Part shown: in pieces, positions 23,315-31,282 of the stretch
Position numbering within the stretch: the stretch's first letter is position 1
Layout: the number at the start of each line of letters is the position of its first letter
NCBI GenBank assembly: GCA_016928355.1
Contig: JAFGKW010000029.1
Location: 1 to 34,524 of the forward strand
Length of the DNA: 34,524 bases
Reading direction: 5' to 3'
Source: Methanomicrobiaceae archaeon
Lineage (GTDB): Archaea; Halobacteriota; Methanomicrobia; Methanomicrobiales; Methanomicrobiaceae
The notes under the pieces: model-generated
Databases searched by the model: none
Told to the model about the DNA's origin: nothing
The model's input: only the letters and a program-made list of their open reading frames with translations
Position numbers and translations under genes: made by a program

Positions 23315-25099
23315 ATGGGGAGAGAGTTCTATGTCATTTGCCTGTTTATTATTATACCTGCAATAATTTCTGTCCCGGGTTCGTGCGCCGAAGAAGCTGA
23401 CATCAAAGAGGCTTTATATATCAATTCATACGACTTCGGATTTACCTGGAGCAGACTCATTGCAGACGGTGTCTATGATGGGTTCTCAAAATATGAACTT
23501 CGCGGCACCGAATCTGACATATATGTACACACAGAATTCCTGGATTCAAAATTCATCTCCGATGCACAACATTTTTTTATAATCTATAATCTGTTTTCTA
23601 ATAAATTCTGGGACAGACAGCCGGATGTGATTATCGTATCGGACGACAATGCACTCCTTTTTATTCAGAAATATGGAGAAAAACTGTTTCCTGGAATTCC
23701 AGTGGTCTTTACCGGCATCAATAATTATGAATCCCTTTTATCCGATATGCCGGAGGATTATACCGGCATAATAGAAAAACTCCCCATTGAAGAGAATATT
23801 GATCTGATAATAAGTCTCCACCCGTCATTAGAGACAATCTACGTGGTGACGGACGATACATACTCGGGAAAAGCGATTCACCAGCAAACTGATAATATAT
23901 CTAAAAAATTTAACGGAAGCATCGATATCAGGTACCCTCTGCCCGGACTTGGTGCTGATGAGATGATTGAAAGTCTCAGCGAACTTCCAGAAGATTCAGC
24001 AGTTCTCTTTATTACATACAATACAAAAGACAGTGATGGAGACACCTATTATTCCGACTACTACGTTGATGCTCTCTCAAATCAGGAGCTTTTCCCGGTA
24101 TACACCGTAATGGACCAGTATAATCAGCTTGGAGTTACAGGCGGTTACCAGATCTCTCCTTATGAACTTGGAAAGCAGGCATCGGACTATGCAGTCAGGA
24201 TTCTTGAAGGAACCAACCCGAAAGATCTCCCTGTTGAACTTAATCCACAGTATATTACATCGTTAAATTACGAGCATATCAAAAAATTTGATCTGAGAGG
24301 CGGGGACATTCCACCGGGAACGCATTTTTTCAATACGCCACCCTCTACGGTTACCATACCGGCCGGTTTTGCATCGGCAGCGATTATCGTACTGGTGCTA
24401 CTTTCTGCCATCCTTTTCACCTCACTTGTCTATTATCGTAAATTAAAAATTACTGAGAATGAACTTAACCGCTCCCTGGAAGAGAAGAATGTTTTACTGA
24501 GAGAAGTTCACCACAGGGTTAAAAATAATCTTGCAATAATCAGCAGCCTTGTCACAATGCAGGCAATCAGTTCAAATGAAAATGAGACTAAACAAAAGCT
24601 TAAGGATGTGGGTAGCAGGCTGATATCCATGTCGGTTGTTCACGATACACTCTATTTATCCGAGAATCTTTCGAGGATCGATGTCCATAATATCTTTGTT
24701 TCTCTCGGAGAGGGGCTTATACAGGATTACGGGATGGGCCTGAACATTGATTTAGAAGTAAGCGGGGGAGAATGCCTGATCAGGCCGGACCAGGCAATAC
24801 CGGTAAGTCTTGTTCTAAATGAGATCATATGCAACTCGATTAAATTTGCATTTGATGAAAAGAGTTCAGGAAAAATCAGGATAGATTACAGTTGTAATAA
24901 AGACTTTTTCAAAATGACGGTCTCCGACAATGGTAAAGGCATACCTGAACAGTATATCGATAATAATGATACGGATTCAATCGGACTGAATCTCATCCGC
25001 ACTGTCATAGATCTTCAGCTCAACGGTACCGCCGAAGTCAGTAATGATTCGGGTACCAGATGGTCAATCAGCTTTCCGGTTAACGAACCGGAGGAATAA
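23315..25099 (+). CDS. Sensor histidine kinase with extracytoplasmic ABC-substrate-binding-like domain
   Basis: A 594-residue membrane kinase. Residues 1 to about 28 are a signal peptide (VICLFIIIPAIISVPGSCA). Residues 30-340 resemble the ABC_sub_bind periplasmic domain (YINSYDFGFTWSRLI, PDVIIVSDDNALLF, PGIPVVFTGINNY), followed by a membrane helix near 350-373. The cytoplasmic part has a HisKA_2 box EVHHRVKNNLAIISSL (His399/His400, the second next to RVKNN being the likely phosphorylation site) and an HATPase domain with LNEIICNSIKFAF (N box), DNGKGIPE (G1) and SIGLNLIRTVIDLQL (G2). It should sense an external ligand. The start is taken as ATG 23315, about 10 nt after AGGGAGGG; TTG 23273 is less likely. 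No response regulator lies near it. Confidence 0.9.
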   Translation: MGREFYVICLFIIIPAIISVPGSCAEEADIKEALYINSYDFGFTWSRLIADGVYDGFSKYELRGTESDIYVHTEFLDSKFISDAQHFFIIYNLFSNKFWDRQPDVIIVSDDNALLFIQKYGEKLFPGIPVVFTGINNYESLLSDMPEDYTGIIEKLPIEENIDLIISLHPSLETIYVVTDDTYSGKAIHQQTDNISKKFNGSIDIRYPLPGLGADEMIESLSELPEDSAVLFITYNTKDSDGDTYYSDYYVDALSNQELFPVYTVMDQYNQLGVTGGYQISPYELGKQASDYAVRILEGTNPKDLPVELNPQYITSLNYEHIKKFDLRGGDIPPGTHFFNTPPSTVTIPAGFASAAIIVLVLLSAILFTSLVYYRKLKITENELNRSLEEKNVLLREVHHRVKNNLAIISSLVTMQAISSNENETKQKLKDVGSRLISMSVVHDTLYLSENLSRIDVHNIFVSLGEGLIQDYGMGLNIDLEVSGGECLIRPDQAIPVSLVLNEIICNSIKFAFDEKSSGKIRIDYSCNKDFFKMTVSDNGKGIPEQYIDNNDTDSIGLNLIRTVIDLQLNGTAEVSNDSGTRWSISFPVNEPEE

Positions 25100-25100
25100 T

Positions 25101-25613
25101 TTAATTTTTTGCAAATTCCACAATGCTTCTCCACCGGGAGACCTTTTCATCGAATGAATAGGAAGCATTTGCAGGGCTTGTTGACAGGAGAGTCAGAACT
25201 GCAATACCAGGATAATCGGGGAGTTCTCCACATATTCTTTTAAACCACATACCAGCACCGGCAGCCCCGTTGAGAACGATGCATTTTATCGTCGGATTTT
25301 GCCTGATGAATCCGGTAATATCGTTGGGGACTGCATCCCTAATACTCGAATCGCTGCTCCCTTCCCTTGAACATACGGAGATTACATCCCATAATACTAT
25401 CCCCCTCTCCAAAAGGATCTCCACTCTCCTTTCATAAGGGAGATTTGAGTCCACACCAAAGAGAACATCCATTATCCTCCAGAAAGAGTTTCTCGGGTTG
25501 GCATAATACTCTCCTTTTTCAAGTGAAATTATCGATGGAAAACTTCCGAGTACCAGTATTGTCGGGTCTTTTCCGGCAAGGGGCCTGAGGCCCGGCGGGT
25601 TTTGTGCGGTCAC
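25101..25613 (-). CDS. DNA-deoxyinosine glycosylase (uracil-DNA glycosylase superfamily)
   Basis: A 170-residue protein with the layout of the hypoxanthine/deoxyinosine-DNA glycosylase group: VLGSFPSIISLEKGEYYANPRNSFWRIM (motif 1 with the PxNxFW end), a middle GIVLWDVISVCSREGSSDSSI, CIVLNGAAGAGMWFKR, and the C-terminal LLSTSPANASYS. It would remove hypoxanthine, formed by adenine deamination, from DNA as the first step of base excision repair. GGAG lies 8 nt before the GTG start at 25613. Its stop is one base away from that of the convergent kinase gene. The motif IISLE-GEYYANP-N is well preserved, so I expect an active enzyme. Confidence 0.85.
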   Translation of the reverse strand: MTAQNPPGLRPLAGKDPTILVLGSFPSIISLEKGEYYANPRNSFWRIMDVLFGVDSNLPYERRVEILLERGIVLWDVISVCSREGSSDSSIRDAVPNDITGFIRQNPTIKCIVLNGAAGAGMWFKRICGELPDYPGIAVLTLLSTSPANASYSFDEKVSRWRSIVEFAKN

Positions 25614-25782
25614 GGATTTCTCTCCAGTATTCTGTAACTTATCCGGTATAACATTAGAGAAGCTGACCGGTTGAAAAAAAACAGGTCTCTTCCTTCAGTC
25701 AGGGACAGGAAATATTGCCGGATTCAGAAATATATTCAGGAAAACAGGAAAAAAAAGAAGATTTACTTTAGAATATATCTAT

Positions 25783-27039
25783 TCATTCAGCATTAACCGT
25801 TTTTTTTGGCACTTTCATAAATACCCATGCAACTGCAATGCCAATCATTGCCAGCACTGTAACATATGGAAATACACCCGTATAGCCTCCGGTTGTTGTA
25901 CGAATGAATCCTGCAATCTGCGGCCCTGCCATTGCACCGGCACCATATGCAAGGAAAACCACACCATAGCACCGGGGATAATCACATGTTCCAAAGTATC
26001 TGCCTGTCGCTGCCGGTGCAATTGCAAGCCATCCTCCCAGGCAACCCCACAGGATTGCAAAGGAAACGATATACACCGGTACTGACGGGTATACCCAGAT
26101 TGCAAAGGATGCCGCAGCGATCAACAGAAATGAGACCACTGCAGTATTTGAAGGATTCAGCCGGTCGGTAACAAATCCAAAGATGGGCCTTCCCCCTCCA
26201 TTGAATATCGCAAAGAATCCAATCAGCAGGGTCCCGAGTGCCGGTGCAACACCTGCAACCTCAGAACCAACCGGTTTTGCAATCGAAATTGCCATAAGTC
26301 CTGCGGTACAGCCGATGAAATAGCAGATCCAGAGACCATAGAATGTTTTTGTCTTAAGCATCCTGTCTCTCGTATATTCACAGTATTCATCTTCTGAACC
26401 GGAAGGCGGAGTGAAACCGGCAGGTTTCCAGTCCGCAGGGGGAAATCTGAGCGGAAGGGCAAAGAGCACAATCAATATCAGGAAGGCGACACCGAAGATC
26501 CTGAATGTATTCATAACACCAAAACCGCCAATCAGCAGATCTGCAATATTTGCTGTCAAAAATGCAGAAAACCCAAATCCAAGAACTGTAAGTCCAACTG
26601 CAAGACCACGCCTGTCAGGAAACCATCTTGCAGCAACTGCAACAGGGACACCATATGCAATTCCCACACCGATGCCCCCGATTACGCCATAAACCAGGTA
26701 AAGCATCTCAACGGAAGTTACGACCGAGGCCAGCATCCAGCCTGTTCCGGTAAGAACTCCACCAACGATTGTTGCATTCCTCGGACCCCATTCCTCGACA
26801 TATTTTCCCGCAAACAGCATTGCTATCGAAAAACATGCAAGAAATACTGAAAAAGGCATCAGGATCTCCCCAGCTGTTACGGACCGGCCCAGAGTATTTA
26901 TAAAGTAATCAGTGAGAGGTTTGACGAAAACGCTCCATGAATATATACTACCAAGGCAGAGATTTATCAATAGCCCTAAACAAACCAGAATCCACCGGCC
27001 TTTCTCTGCAGGAAGATTAAATAGCATCAGTTTTTCCAT
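25783..27039 (-). CDS. OFA-type MFS transporter, candidate acetate/monocarboxylate carrier
   Basis: A 418-residue, 12-helix major facilitator of the oxalate/formate antiporter (OFA) type. Visible parts: LCLGSIYSWSVFVKPL in helix 1, the motif-A-like LFAGKYVEEWGPRNATIVGG, YGVIGGIGVGIAYGVPVAVAARWFPDRRGLAVGLTV trimmed here to the key block around RWFPDRRGLA, and NGGGRPIFGFVTDRLN between helices 8 and 9. It lies 38 nt downstream of acs on the same strand, so acetate or a related acid is a sensible substrate, but this is inference from context. I use ATG 27039; GTG 27048 is three codons upstream, and a GTGAT-type site precedes the ATG. The first intron-like spacer has no terminator. Confidence 0.82.
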   Translation of the reverse strand: MEKLMLFNLPAEKGRWILVCLGLLINLCLGSIYSWSVFVKPLTDYFINTLGRSVTAGEILMPFSVFLACFSIAMLFAGKYVEEWGPRNATIVGGVLTGTGWMLASVVTSVEMLYLVYGVIGGIGVGIAYGVPVAVAARWFPDRRGLAVGLTVLGFGFSAFLTANIADLLIGGFGVMNTFRIFGVAFLILIVLFALPLRFPPADWKPAGFTPPSGSEDEYCEYTRDRMLKTKTFYGLWICYFIGCTAGLMAISIAKPVGSEVAGVAPALGTLLIGFFAIFNGGGRPIFGFVTDRLNPSNTAVVSFLLIAAASFAIWVYPSVPVYIVSFAILWGCLGGWLAIAPAATGRYFGTCDYPRCYGVVFLAYGAGAMAGPQIAGFIRTTTGGYTGVFPYVTVLAMIGIAVAWVFMKVPKKTVNAE

Positions 27040-27077
27040 AAAAATCACATATACCGCAATTGCTTAAAAAGAAGGGT

Positions 27078-28970
27078 TTATTCATCCAGGGTTGATATAT
27101 CGCCCGGATCGAGACCCATCTCTTTTGCTTTTAACACACGCCTCATTATTTTTCCGCTTCTTGTCTTTGGAAGTTTCTCCATGAACTCAATTTCAGAGGG
27201 CATGGCAATCGGACCAAGGCTCATCCTGACATTGTAGATCAGGTCATTTTTCAGCTCTTCACTTGGTTCATAACCAACGCGGAGAGTAACAAATGCCTTT
27301 ATTGCCTGGCCCTTAAGGGTATCCGGCTTTCCGATAACTGCCGCTTCTGCAACAGCCTCCTGGGCAACGAGGGCACTTTCGACCTCAGCACTGCCGATAT
27401 TGTGGCCTGCAACGATCAGTACATCATCAGACCTGCCGATAACCATTATATAACCATCCTCATCTTTTACAGCCAAATCTCCGGCAGTATAGTAGTTTCC
27501 TACAGTGTTCCAGTACTGCCTGTAGCGCTCATCATTATTGTGGATTGTTCTCATCATCGACGGCCATGGAGTTTTTATAACCAGTAATCCACCGATTCCG
27601 GGTTCGACAGGATTTCCCTCCTTGTCTACTACATCCGCAATGACACCCGGGATTGGTTTTCCTGCAAACCCGGGTTTCATCTTCTCCCCGACAAGTGTTG
27701 CAATCATGTGCATTCCGGTCTCGGTCTGCCACCATGTATCTATTACCGGGCACCTGGACTTGCCAATATTTTTATAGTACCATTCAAAAGCCTCAGGGTT
27801 GAGGGGTTCACCGACAGATCCAATGATCCTCAGGGAGTCAAGGTTATACTTCTTCGGCCATTCTTCCCCGTATTTCATAAACATCCTGATCGATGTCGGA
27901 GCAGTGTAGAAGATAGTAACTCCTATATCCTCTATTATCTTCCACCAGACACCCGGGTCAGGATAATCTGGCACTGTCTCGGATATCAGTATTGTTGCTC
28001 CGTTTGCAAGCGGGCCGTAAACGATGTAACTGTGCCCCGTGATCCATCCCGGATCAGCGGTGCACCAGTGTACATCAGAATCTTTCATGTCAAAGACATA
28101 CTTTGTTGTATAATATGTCCCGACCATATAGCCTCCGCAGGTGTGAACCACCCCTTTTGGTGTTCCTGTTGTGCCGCTTGTATAAAGGATGAAAAGCGGA
28201 TCTTCAGAGTCCATGACTTCGGGTTCGCAGACAGGATCGGCTTTTTCCATTATTTCATAGAAATCAACCTCTTTTTCCTTTATGAGTTCGATGTTGAGAT
28301 CAGTACGCCTTAATACAACTATCTTCTCAACACTCGGTGCATGAGTAACCGCCTCATCAACGATTGATTTCAGCATAATTGTCTTCCCGCGCCTGTAGCT
28401 GACATCCGCAGTTATGACGACCTTTGCCTTTGAATCACGTATTCTGCTGTTCAATGCATCTGCACCGAACCCGCCGTATACTATAGTATGGACGGCACCT
28501 ATTCTCGCACATGCAAGAATTGCAACCAGGTGTTCCGGAACAAACGGCATGTAAAGACAGACGGTCTCCCCCTTTTTCACACCAAGATCCTTCAGGGCAT
28601 TTGCAAAACGCATTACCTGCGCATGAAGCTGACGATATGTCAGGACGCGTTCCTGGAGGTCGTTTTCTGCCCTCCAGATCAGTGCAACCTTGTTTCTCTT
28701 GTCTCCAAGAACATGCCTGTCAAGACAGTTGTATGTGATGTTGAGCTTTGCACCTGTGAACCATTTTGCATACGGGTGATTCCATTCAAGAACCTTCTCC
28801 CAGGGCTGCATCCACTCCAGCTCATTTGCTATCTCGTTCCAGAACCTCTCCGGGTCATCCAGAAATCTCTGGTATGCCGGGTCGTACTCTCCAACCCAGG
28901 ATTTATCCCGATAGGAATATTCCGGGAGGTGGGATTTTTTGTCAAGTTTTACATCGAAATTTTCACTCAT
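27078..28970 (-). CDS. acs: Acetyl-CoA synthetase (AMP-forming)
   Basis: A 630-residue acetate:CoA ligase which makes acetyl-CoA from acetate, CoA and ATP via acetyl-AMP; methanogens of this group use it to assimilate acetate. Motifs of the adenylate-forming family are all present: LYTSGTTGTPKGVVH (P-loop), DTWWQTETGMH (acetate-pocket Trp), YYTAGDLAVKDEDGY, GRSDDVLIVAGHNIGSAEVE (hinge) and KTRSGKIMRR with catalytic Lys607, which is the residue acetylated in regulated bacterial Acs. The ATG at 28970 is chosen because AAGGTGAG lies 5 nt before it and covers the alternative GTG 28979. It heads an operon with the OFA-type transporter and carries a strong dyad immediately upstream. Confidence 0.95.
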   Translation of the reverse strand: MSENFDVKLDKKSHLPEYSYRDKSWVGEYDPAYQRFLDDPERFWNEIANELEWMQPWEKVLEWNHPYAKWFTGAKLNITYNCLDRHVLGDKRNKVALIWRAENDLQERVLTYRQLHAQVMRFANALKDLGVKKGETVCLYMPFVPEHLVAILACARIGAVHTIVYGGFGADALNSRIRDSKAKVVITADVSYRRGKTIMLKSIVDEAVTHAPSVEKIVVLRRTDLNIELIKEKEVDFYEIMEKADPVCEPEVMDSEDPLFILYTSGTTGTPKGVVHTCGGYMVGTYYTTKYVFDMKDSDVHWCTADPGWITGHSYIVYGPLANGATILISETVPDYPDPGVWWKIIEDIGVTIFYTAPTSIRMFMKYGEEWPKKYNLDSLRIIGSVGEPLNPEAFEWYYKNIGKSRCPVIDTWWQTETGMHMIATLVGEKMKPGFAGKPIPGVIADVVDKEGNPVEPGIGGLLVIKTPWPSMMRTIHNNDERYRQYWNTVGNYYTAGDLAVKDEDGYIMVIGRSDDVLIVAGHNIGSAEVESALVAQEAVAEAAVIGKPDTLKGQAIKAFVTLRVGYEPSEELKNDLIYNVRMSLGPIAMPSEIEFMEKLPKTRSGKIMRRVLKAKEMGLDPGDISTLDE

Positions 28971-28982
28971 AGTTCTCACCTT

Positions 28983-29010
28983 AACGATTAATCGTGTAGA
29001 ATTAATCGTT
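28983..29010. promoter_or_regulatory. Perfect inverted repeat upstream of acs, candidate operator
   Basis: AACGATTAAT (28983-28992) and ATTAATCGTT (29001-29010) form a perfect 10-bp inverted repeat with an 8-nt spacer, arms 18 bp apart. The left arm also contains the self-palindrome CGATTAATCG (28985-28994). It lies 12-40 bp before the acs start, between a TATA-like box on the minus strand (29021-29027) and the ribosome binding site, so it overlaps the expected transcript start. This is where archaeal repressors usually bind. The divergent HTH-PAS protein is a possible ligand. Confidence 0.6.
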
Positions 29011-29020
29011 TTGCCCTCCC

Positions 29021-29028
29021 CTTTATGT
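29021..29028 (-). promoter_or_regulatory. TATA-like box for acs
   Basis: Read on the minus strand the sequence is ACATAAAGG, at about 50 bp before the acs start codon. With the usual archaeal spacing of about 25 bp, transcription would start near 28996, inside the inverted repeat at 28983-29010. It is a moderate match to the archaeal TATA consensus. Confidence 0.35.
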
Positions 29029-29090
29029 CGATTTTCACCGAAAAAAGGAGGTTATGTAGTGCGGACAGATCAATTTCTGCCTGCGTTACC

Positions 29091-29097
29091 TATAAAT
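29091..29097 (+). promoter_or_regulatory. TATA-like box for the HTH-PAS gene
   Basis: TATAAAT on the plus strand, 65-71 bp before ATG 29162. At normal archaeal spacing the transcript would start near 29117, within the TATGCA/TGCATA dyad at 29104-29129, leaving a leader of about 45 nt with a GAGG ribosome binding site. Confidence 0.45.
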
Positions 29098-29103
29098 CTA
29101 ATC

Positions 29104-29129
29104 TATGCACAACATATATGCAGTGCATA
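29104..29129. promoter_or_regulatory. TATGCA/TGCATA dyad cluster, candidate autoregulatory operator
   Basis: TATGCAC (29104-29110) is the exact reverse complement of GTGCATA (29123-29129). Inside lies a 13-bp palindrome TATGCA-G-TGCATA (29117-29129), so three TATGCA half-sites are present in 26 bp. The cluster overlaps the predicted start of transcription of the HTH-PAS gene. Since the HTH gene follows directly, autoregulation is a sensible guess. Confidence 0.5.
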
Positions 29130-29161
29130 AAGGCTGACTGCAAAAAACATTGAGGACGAAA

Positions 29162-30547
29162 ATGCAGGGAGAATTCCAGGAAACAATAAAAATAAAAGGG
29201 CTTTTGAAAAATTACCCCCGCGGTTTGAACATAACAGAGATCTCTAATGCACTGCATATGCACAGGAATACCTGTGCGAAGTATCTCGATATGTTAAGAC
29301 TAAAAGGAGATGTAGACCGAAAACAAAGCGGAACAGCGAAGAACTATTTTTTAGTACAGCGTATGCCCCTCTCCGCCCTTATCCGGTTCACAAAGGATCC
29401 TGCAATAATCCTTAATTCAAGAAAAGAGATATCGATGGTGACAGCGGCCGCACTCAGCCTCTTCAAATGCCCCCTTGATGTCATGTACGGAGAAAAGATA
29501 CATGATCTGCCGTATCAGCTTTTCAAGGAGAATATTATTGAAGACTGCTCCCACAAAGCCATTCACGGAACAGCCTCAGTGCTGGAGAGAGAGACATACA
29601 TACTTGGAAAAAGATATTGTCTTCGCCTTCATTTCATTCCGGTAATATTTGACTCAGGAAAAGACGGCTGTGCCGTATTGATATCCGATGATACAGAAAA
29701 TACCGAGAATAAAGAGAACCTCAACATCTGCAGAAAACAGTATGAAGCCATAACAAGTGACCAGACTGAATTCATCGTGCATACGGATGTGGAGAATACC
29801 ATATTATTTATTAATGATGCATACTGCAGGTATCTTGGAAGAAGCTTTGAAAGACTATGTGGTCTTAGATTCATACCCTTGTTTCAGTCTGATGAGAGGG
29901 AGCGGGTACAGGACCTGCTATCATCATTAAATTCAGAAAACCCTTCAGGGACAATCGATGTGAAATCGATCAGGAAAGACGGAGGAATGGGTTTTGAGCA
30001 CTGGACATTCAGGGCGATTTTTAAGGAAAATAATGATATTGCAGGTTATCATGCAGTCGGCAGAAATATTACAGATCTAAAAAAGAGCGAAGATCAGTTA
30101 AGGCAGTACTACGATAACCTGGAGAGGCTTATTCAGGAGAGAACAAAGGAGCTACAGGAAGTAAACAAAAGACTATTGGGAGTTATTTCAGAGAAGGAGG
30201 AACTTGAAGAGGAACTCTTATTCACCCAGTTTGCCTTTGATAATGCCTCGGATTCAATAATTCTCTTCGACGAGAGTGGAGCAGTCTATAAATCCAACCG
30301 GACTGCCTGCGAACTTTTGGGATATTCAAAGGATGAAATAAAATCCGTATCCGTATTTGATATAAATCCATCAGTATCAGCCGATGGATGGAGGATTATG
30401 TGGGCGGAGGCCATTCCGGGCAGGAAGGAGAGAACAATCTCGATACATGCGAAAAAAGACGGTAAAGTGTTTGATGTGGATGTTTCCCGAACATTTGTGA
30501 GGTTTATGGGCAGGATGTACTTCTGTTCAATTGCAAGGGAGATTTGA
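29162..30547 (+). CDS. HTH-PAS domain regulator
   Basis: A 461-residue cytoplasmic protein. Residues 1 to about 70 are a winged helix-turn-helix (KGLLKNYPRGLNITEISNALHMHRNTCAKYLDMLRLKGDV), similar to IclR/MarR-like DNA-binding domains. A degenerate sensor region follows (about 90-190), then a PAS domain at about 200-305 (IVHTDVENTILFINDAYCRYLG, ending GYHAVGRNITDLKKSE), a coiled coil near 310-360 (QERTKELQEVNKRLL) and a final PAS at about 365-461 (FDNASDSIILFDESGAVYKSN to FCSIAREI). There is no histidine kinase or other output domain, so it is probably a one-component transcription regulator. ATG 29162 has GAGG 6 nt upstream; TTG 29150 is the alternative. It is divergent from acs. Confidence 0.85.
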   Translation: MQGEFQETIKIKGLLKNYPRGLNITEISNALHMHRNTCAKYLDMLRLKGDVDRKQSGTAKNYFLVQRMPLSALIRFTKDPAIILNSRKEISMVTAAALSLFKCPLDVMYGEKIHDLPYQLFKENIIEDCSHKAIHGTASVLERETYILGKRYCLRLHFIPVIFDSGKDGCAVLISDDTENTENKENLNICRKQYEAITSDQTEFIVHTDVENTILFINDAYCRYLGRSFERLCGLRFIPLFQSDERERVQDLLSSLNSENPSGTIDVKSIRKDGGMGFEHWTFRAIFKENNDIAGYHAVGRNITDLKKSEDQLRQYYDNLERLIQERTKELQEVNKRLLGVISEKEELEEELLFTQFAFDNASDSIILFDESGAVYKSNRTACELLGYSKDEIKSVSVFDINPSVSADGWRIMWAEAIPGRKERTISIHAKKDGKVFDVDVSRTFVRFMGRMYFCSIAREI

Positions 30548-30563
30548 ACATTTAAGCAAAAAA

Positions 30564-30570
30564 TTATATT
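30564..30570 (+). promoter_or_regulatory. TATA-like box, possibly for a leaderless transcript
   Basis: TTATATT lies 28-34 bp before ATG 30598. At usual spacing transcription would start at or just before that codon; there is no ribosome binding site, so the small secreted protein's mRNA may be leaderless. Confidence 0.4.
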
Positions 30571-30597
30571 TCCTTTTAATGTCACGTATTGATAACG

Positions 30598-30912
30598 ATG
30601 AAGACTGCTGTAATCCTTCTGGCGGCAACTATTATCATGATAATTTTTATCGTTCCCGCATCGGGGATTTCACTGGAGGAGATCGATACGGAAACCCTTG
30701 ATATTCCTGAAGTGGAAGCTATGGACTTTTCCAAAACTCCAATTGGAAGTCTTGAATCTCTCGCCGCCTATGCGGAGCATCTCATCGAAGCTTTCGAAGA
30801 ATTATTACAATTCATTGAAAGCATATTCACGATGCTGGGAATGGAGAGCGATTCTGATGTTAAAAGGCTGATGGATATTCTAAATAAAGGGAAAGATCTG
30901 ACGAATAAATAA
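30598..30912 (+). CDS. Small secreted or membrane-anchored protein, unknown
   Basis: A 104-residue protein (from ATG 30598) with a hydrophobic signal sequence at residues 4-21 (VILLAATIIMIIFIVPASG) and a short acidic, helical mature part (LEEIDTETLDIPEVEAMDF, then YAEHLIEAFEELLQFIESIFTMLG). There is no cysteine for lipid attachment. I do not recognise a family. The TTG at 30589 would add three residues. The gene follows the HTH-PAS gene by 50 bp but has its own TATA-like box, so independent expression is likely. It lies beside a transposase remnant. Confidence 0.65.
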   Translation: MKTAVILLAATIIMIIFIVPASGISLEEIDTETLDIPEVEAMDFSKTPIGSLESLAAYAEHLIEAFEELLQFIESIFTMLGMESDSDVKRLMDILNKGKDLTNK

Positions 30913-30918
30913 AAAAAA

Positions 30919-30934
30919 GGCTCTGTAGAAAACC
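30919..30934. repeat. Probable insertion-sequence end
   Basis: GGCTCTGTAGAAAACC lies directly outside the C-terminal end of the transposase remnant and looks like the terminal inverted repeat of an IS5-type element (GGCTCTGT-GA-AA is a familiar form). The matching other end is not found in the window, so the element is truncated. Confidence 0.45.
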
Positions 30935-31280
30935 TATTCACATTTTTCAAGAAGCATATTGTGAAGAATTATCCTGGTTTTGATTTCTTTAAGCTGATTG
31001 TAATATCTTCTCGAACGCAAGGTATCACCATACTTCCTTTTAATTATCGAAAATGCGCATTCAACAAGATTCCTTTGTCCGTATTTTTTCCGTTCAAGGT
31101 TATCAAACATCTCAAACCCGTATTTTCCTGAATGAATATTTCCGCCCTATTCTCTTAAAGAAATTAGGGAATCTTCAAATTATTTTCCCTGATATATTCA
31201 TGCAGCCATTCTGCATCAAATCGAAACTCCTGTACGATCGATCTTTCGGTCGCTATTTTAATAGAGAATTTCTACAAGGC
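30934..31280 (-). pseudogene. Transposase remnant (DDE, IS5/IS4-like), C-terminal part
   Basis: On the minus strand a degraded transposase can be read. First comes ATERSIVQEFRFDAEWLHEY and then IRENNLKIP in one frame (about 31254-31165), then a frameshift to EDSLISLRE, an in-frame TAG (about 31147), and GGNIHSGKYGFEMFDNLERK, followed by the conserved end NLVECAFSIIKRKYGDTLRS with RRYYNQLKEIKTRIILHNML and a stop at 30934-30936. The NLVE-AFS-IKRKYG block carries the last acidic residue of the DDE triad. With a frameshift, a stop and no N-terminus, it cannot be active. It sits immediately downstream of the MutS-like operon. Confidence 0.75.
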
Positions 31281-31282
31281 CG

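Noticed and set aside
27708-28313. Antisense frame of 201 codons in acs
   Set aside because: No ribosome binding site and no recognisable domain; acs is intact in the opposite frame.
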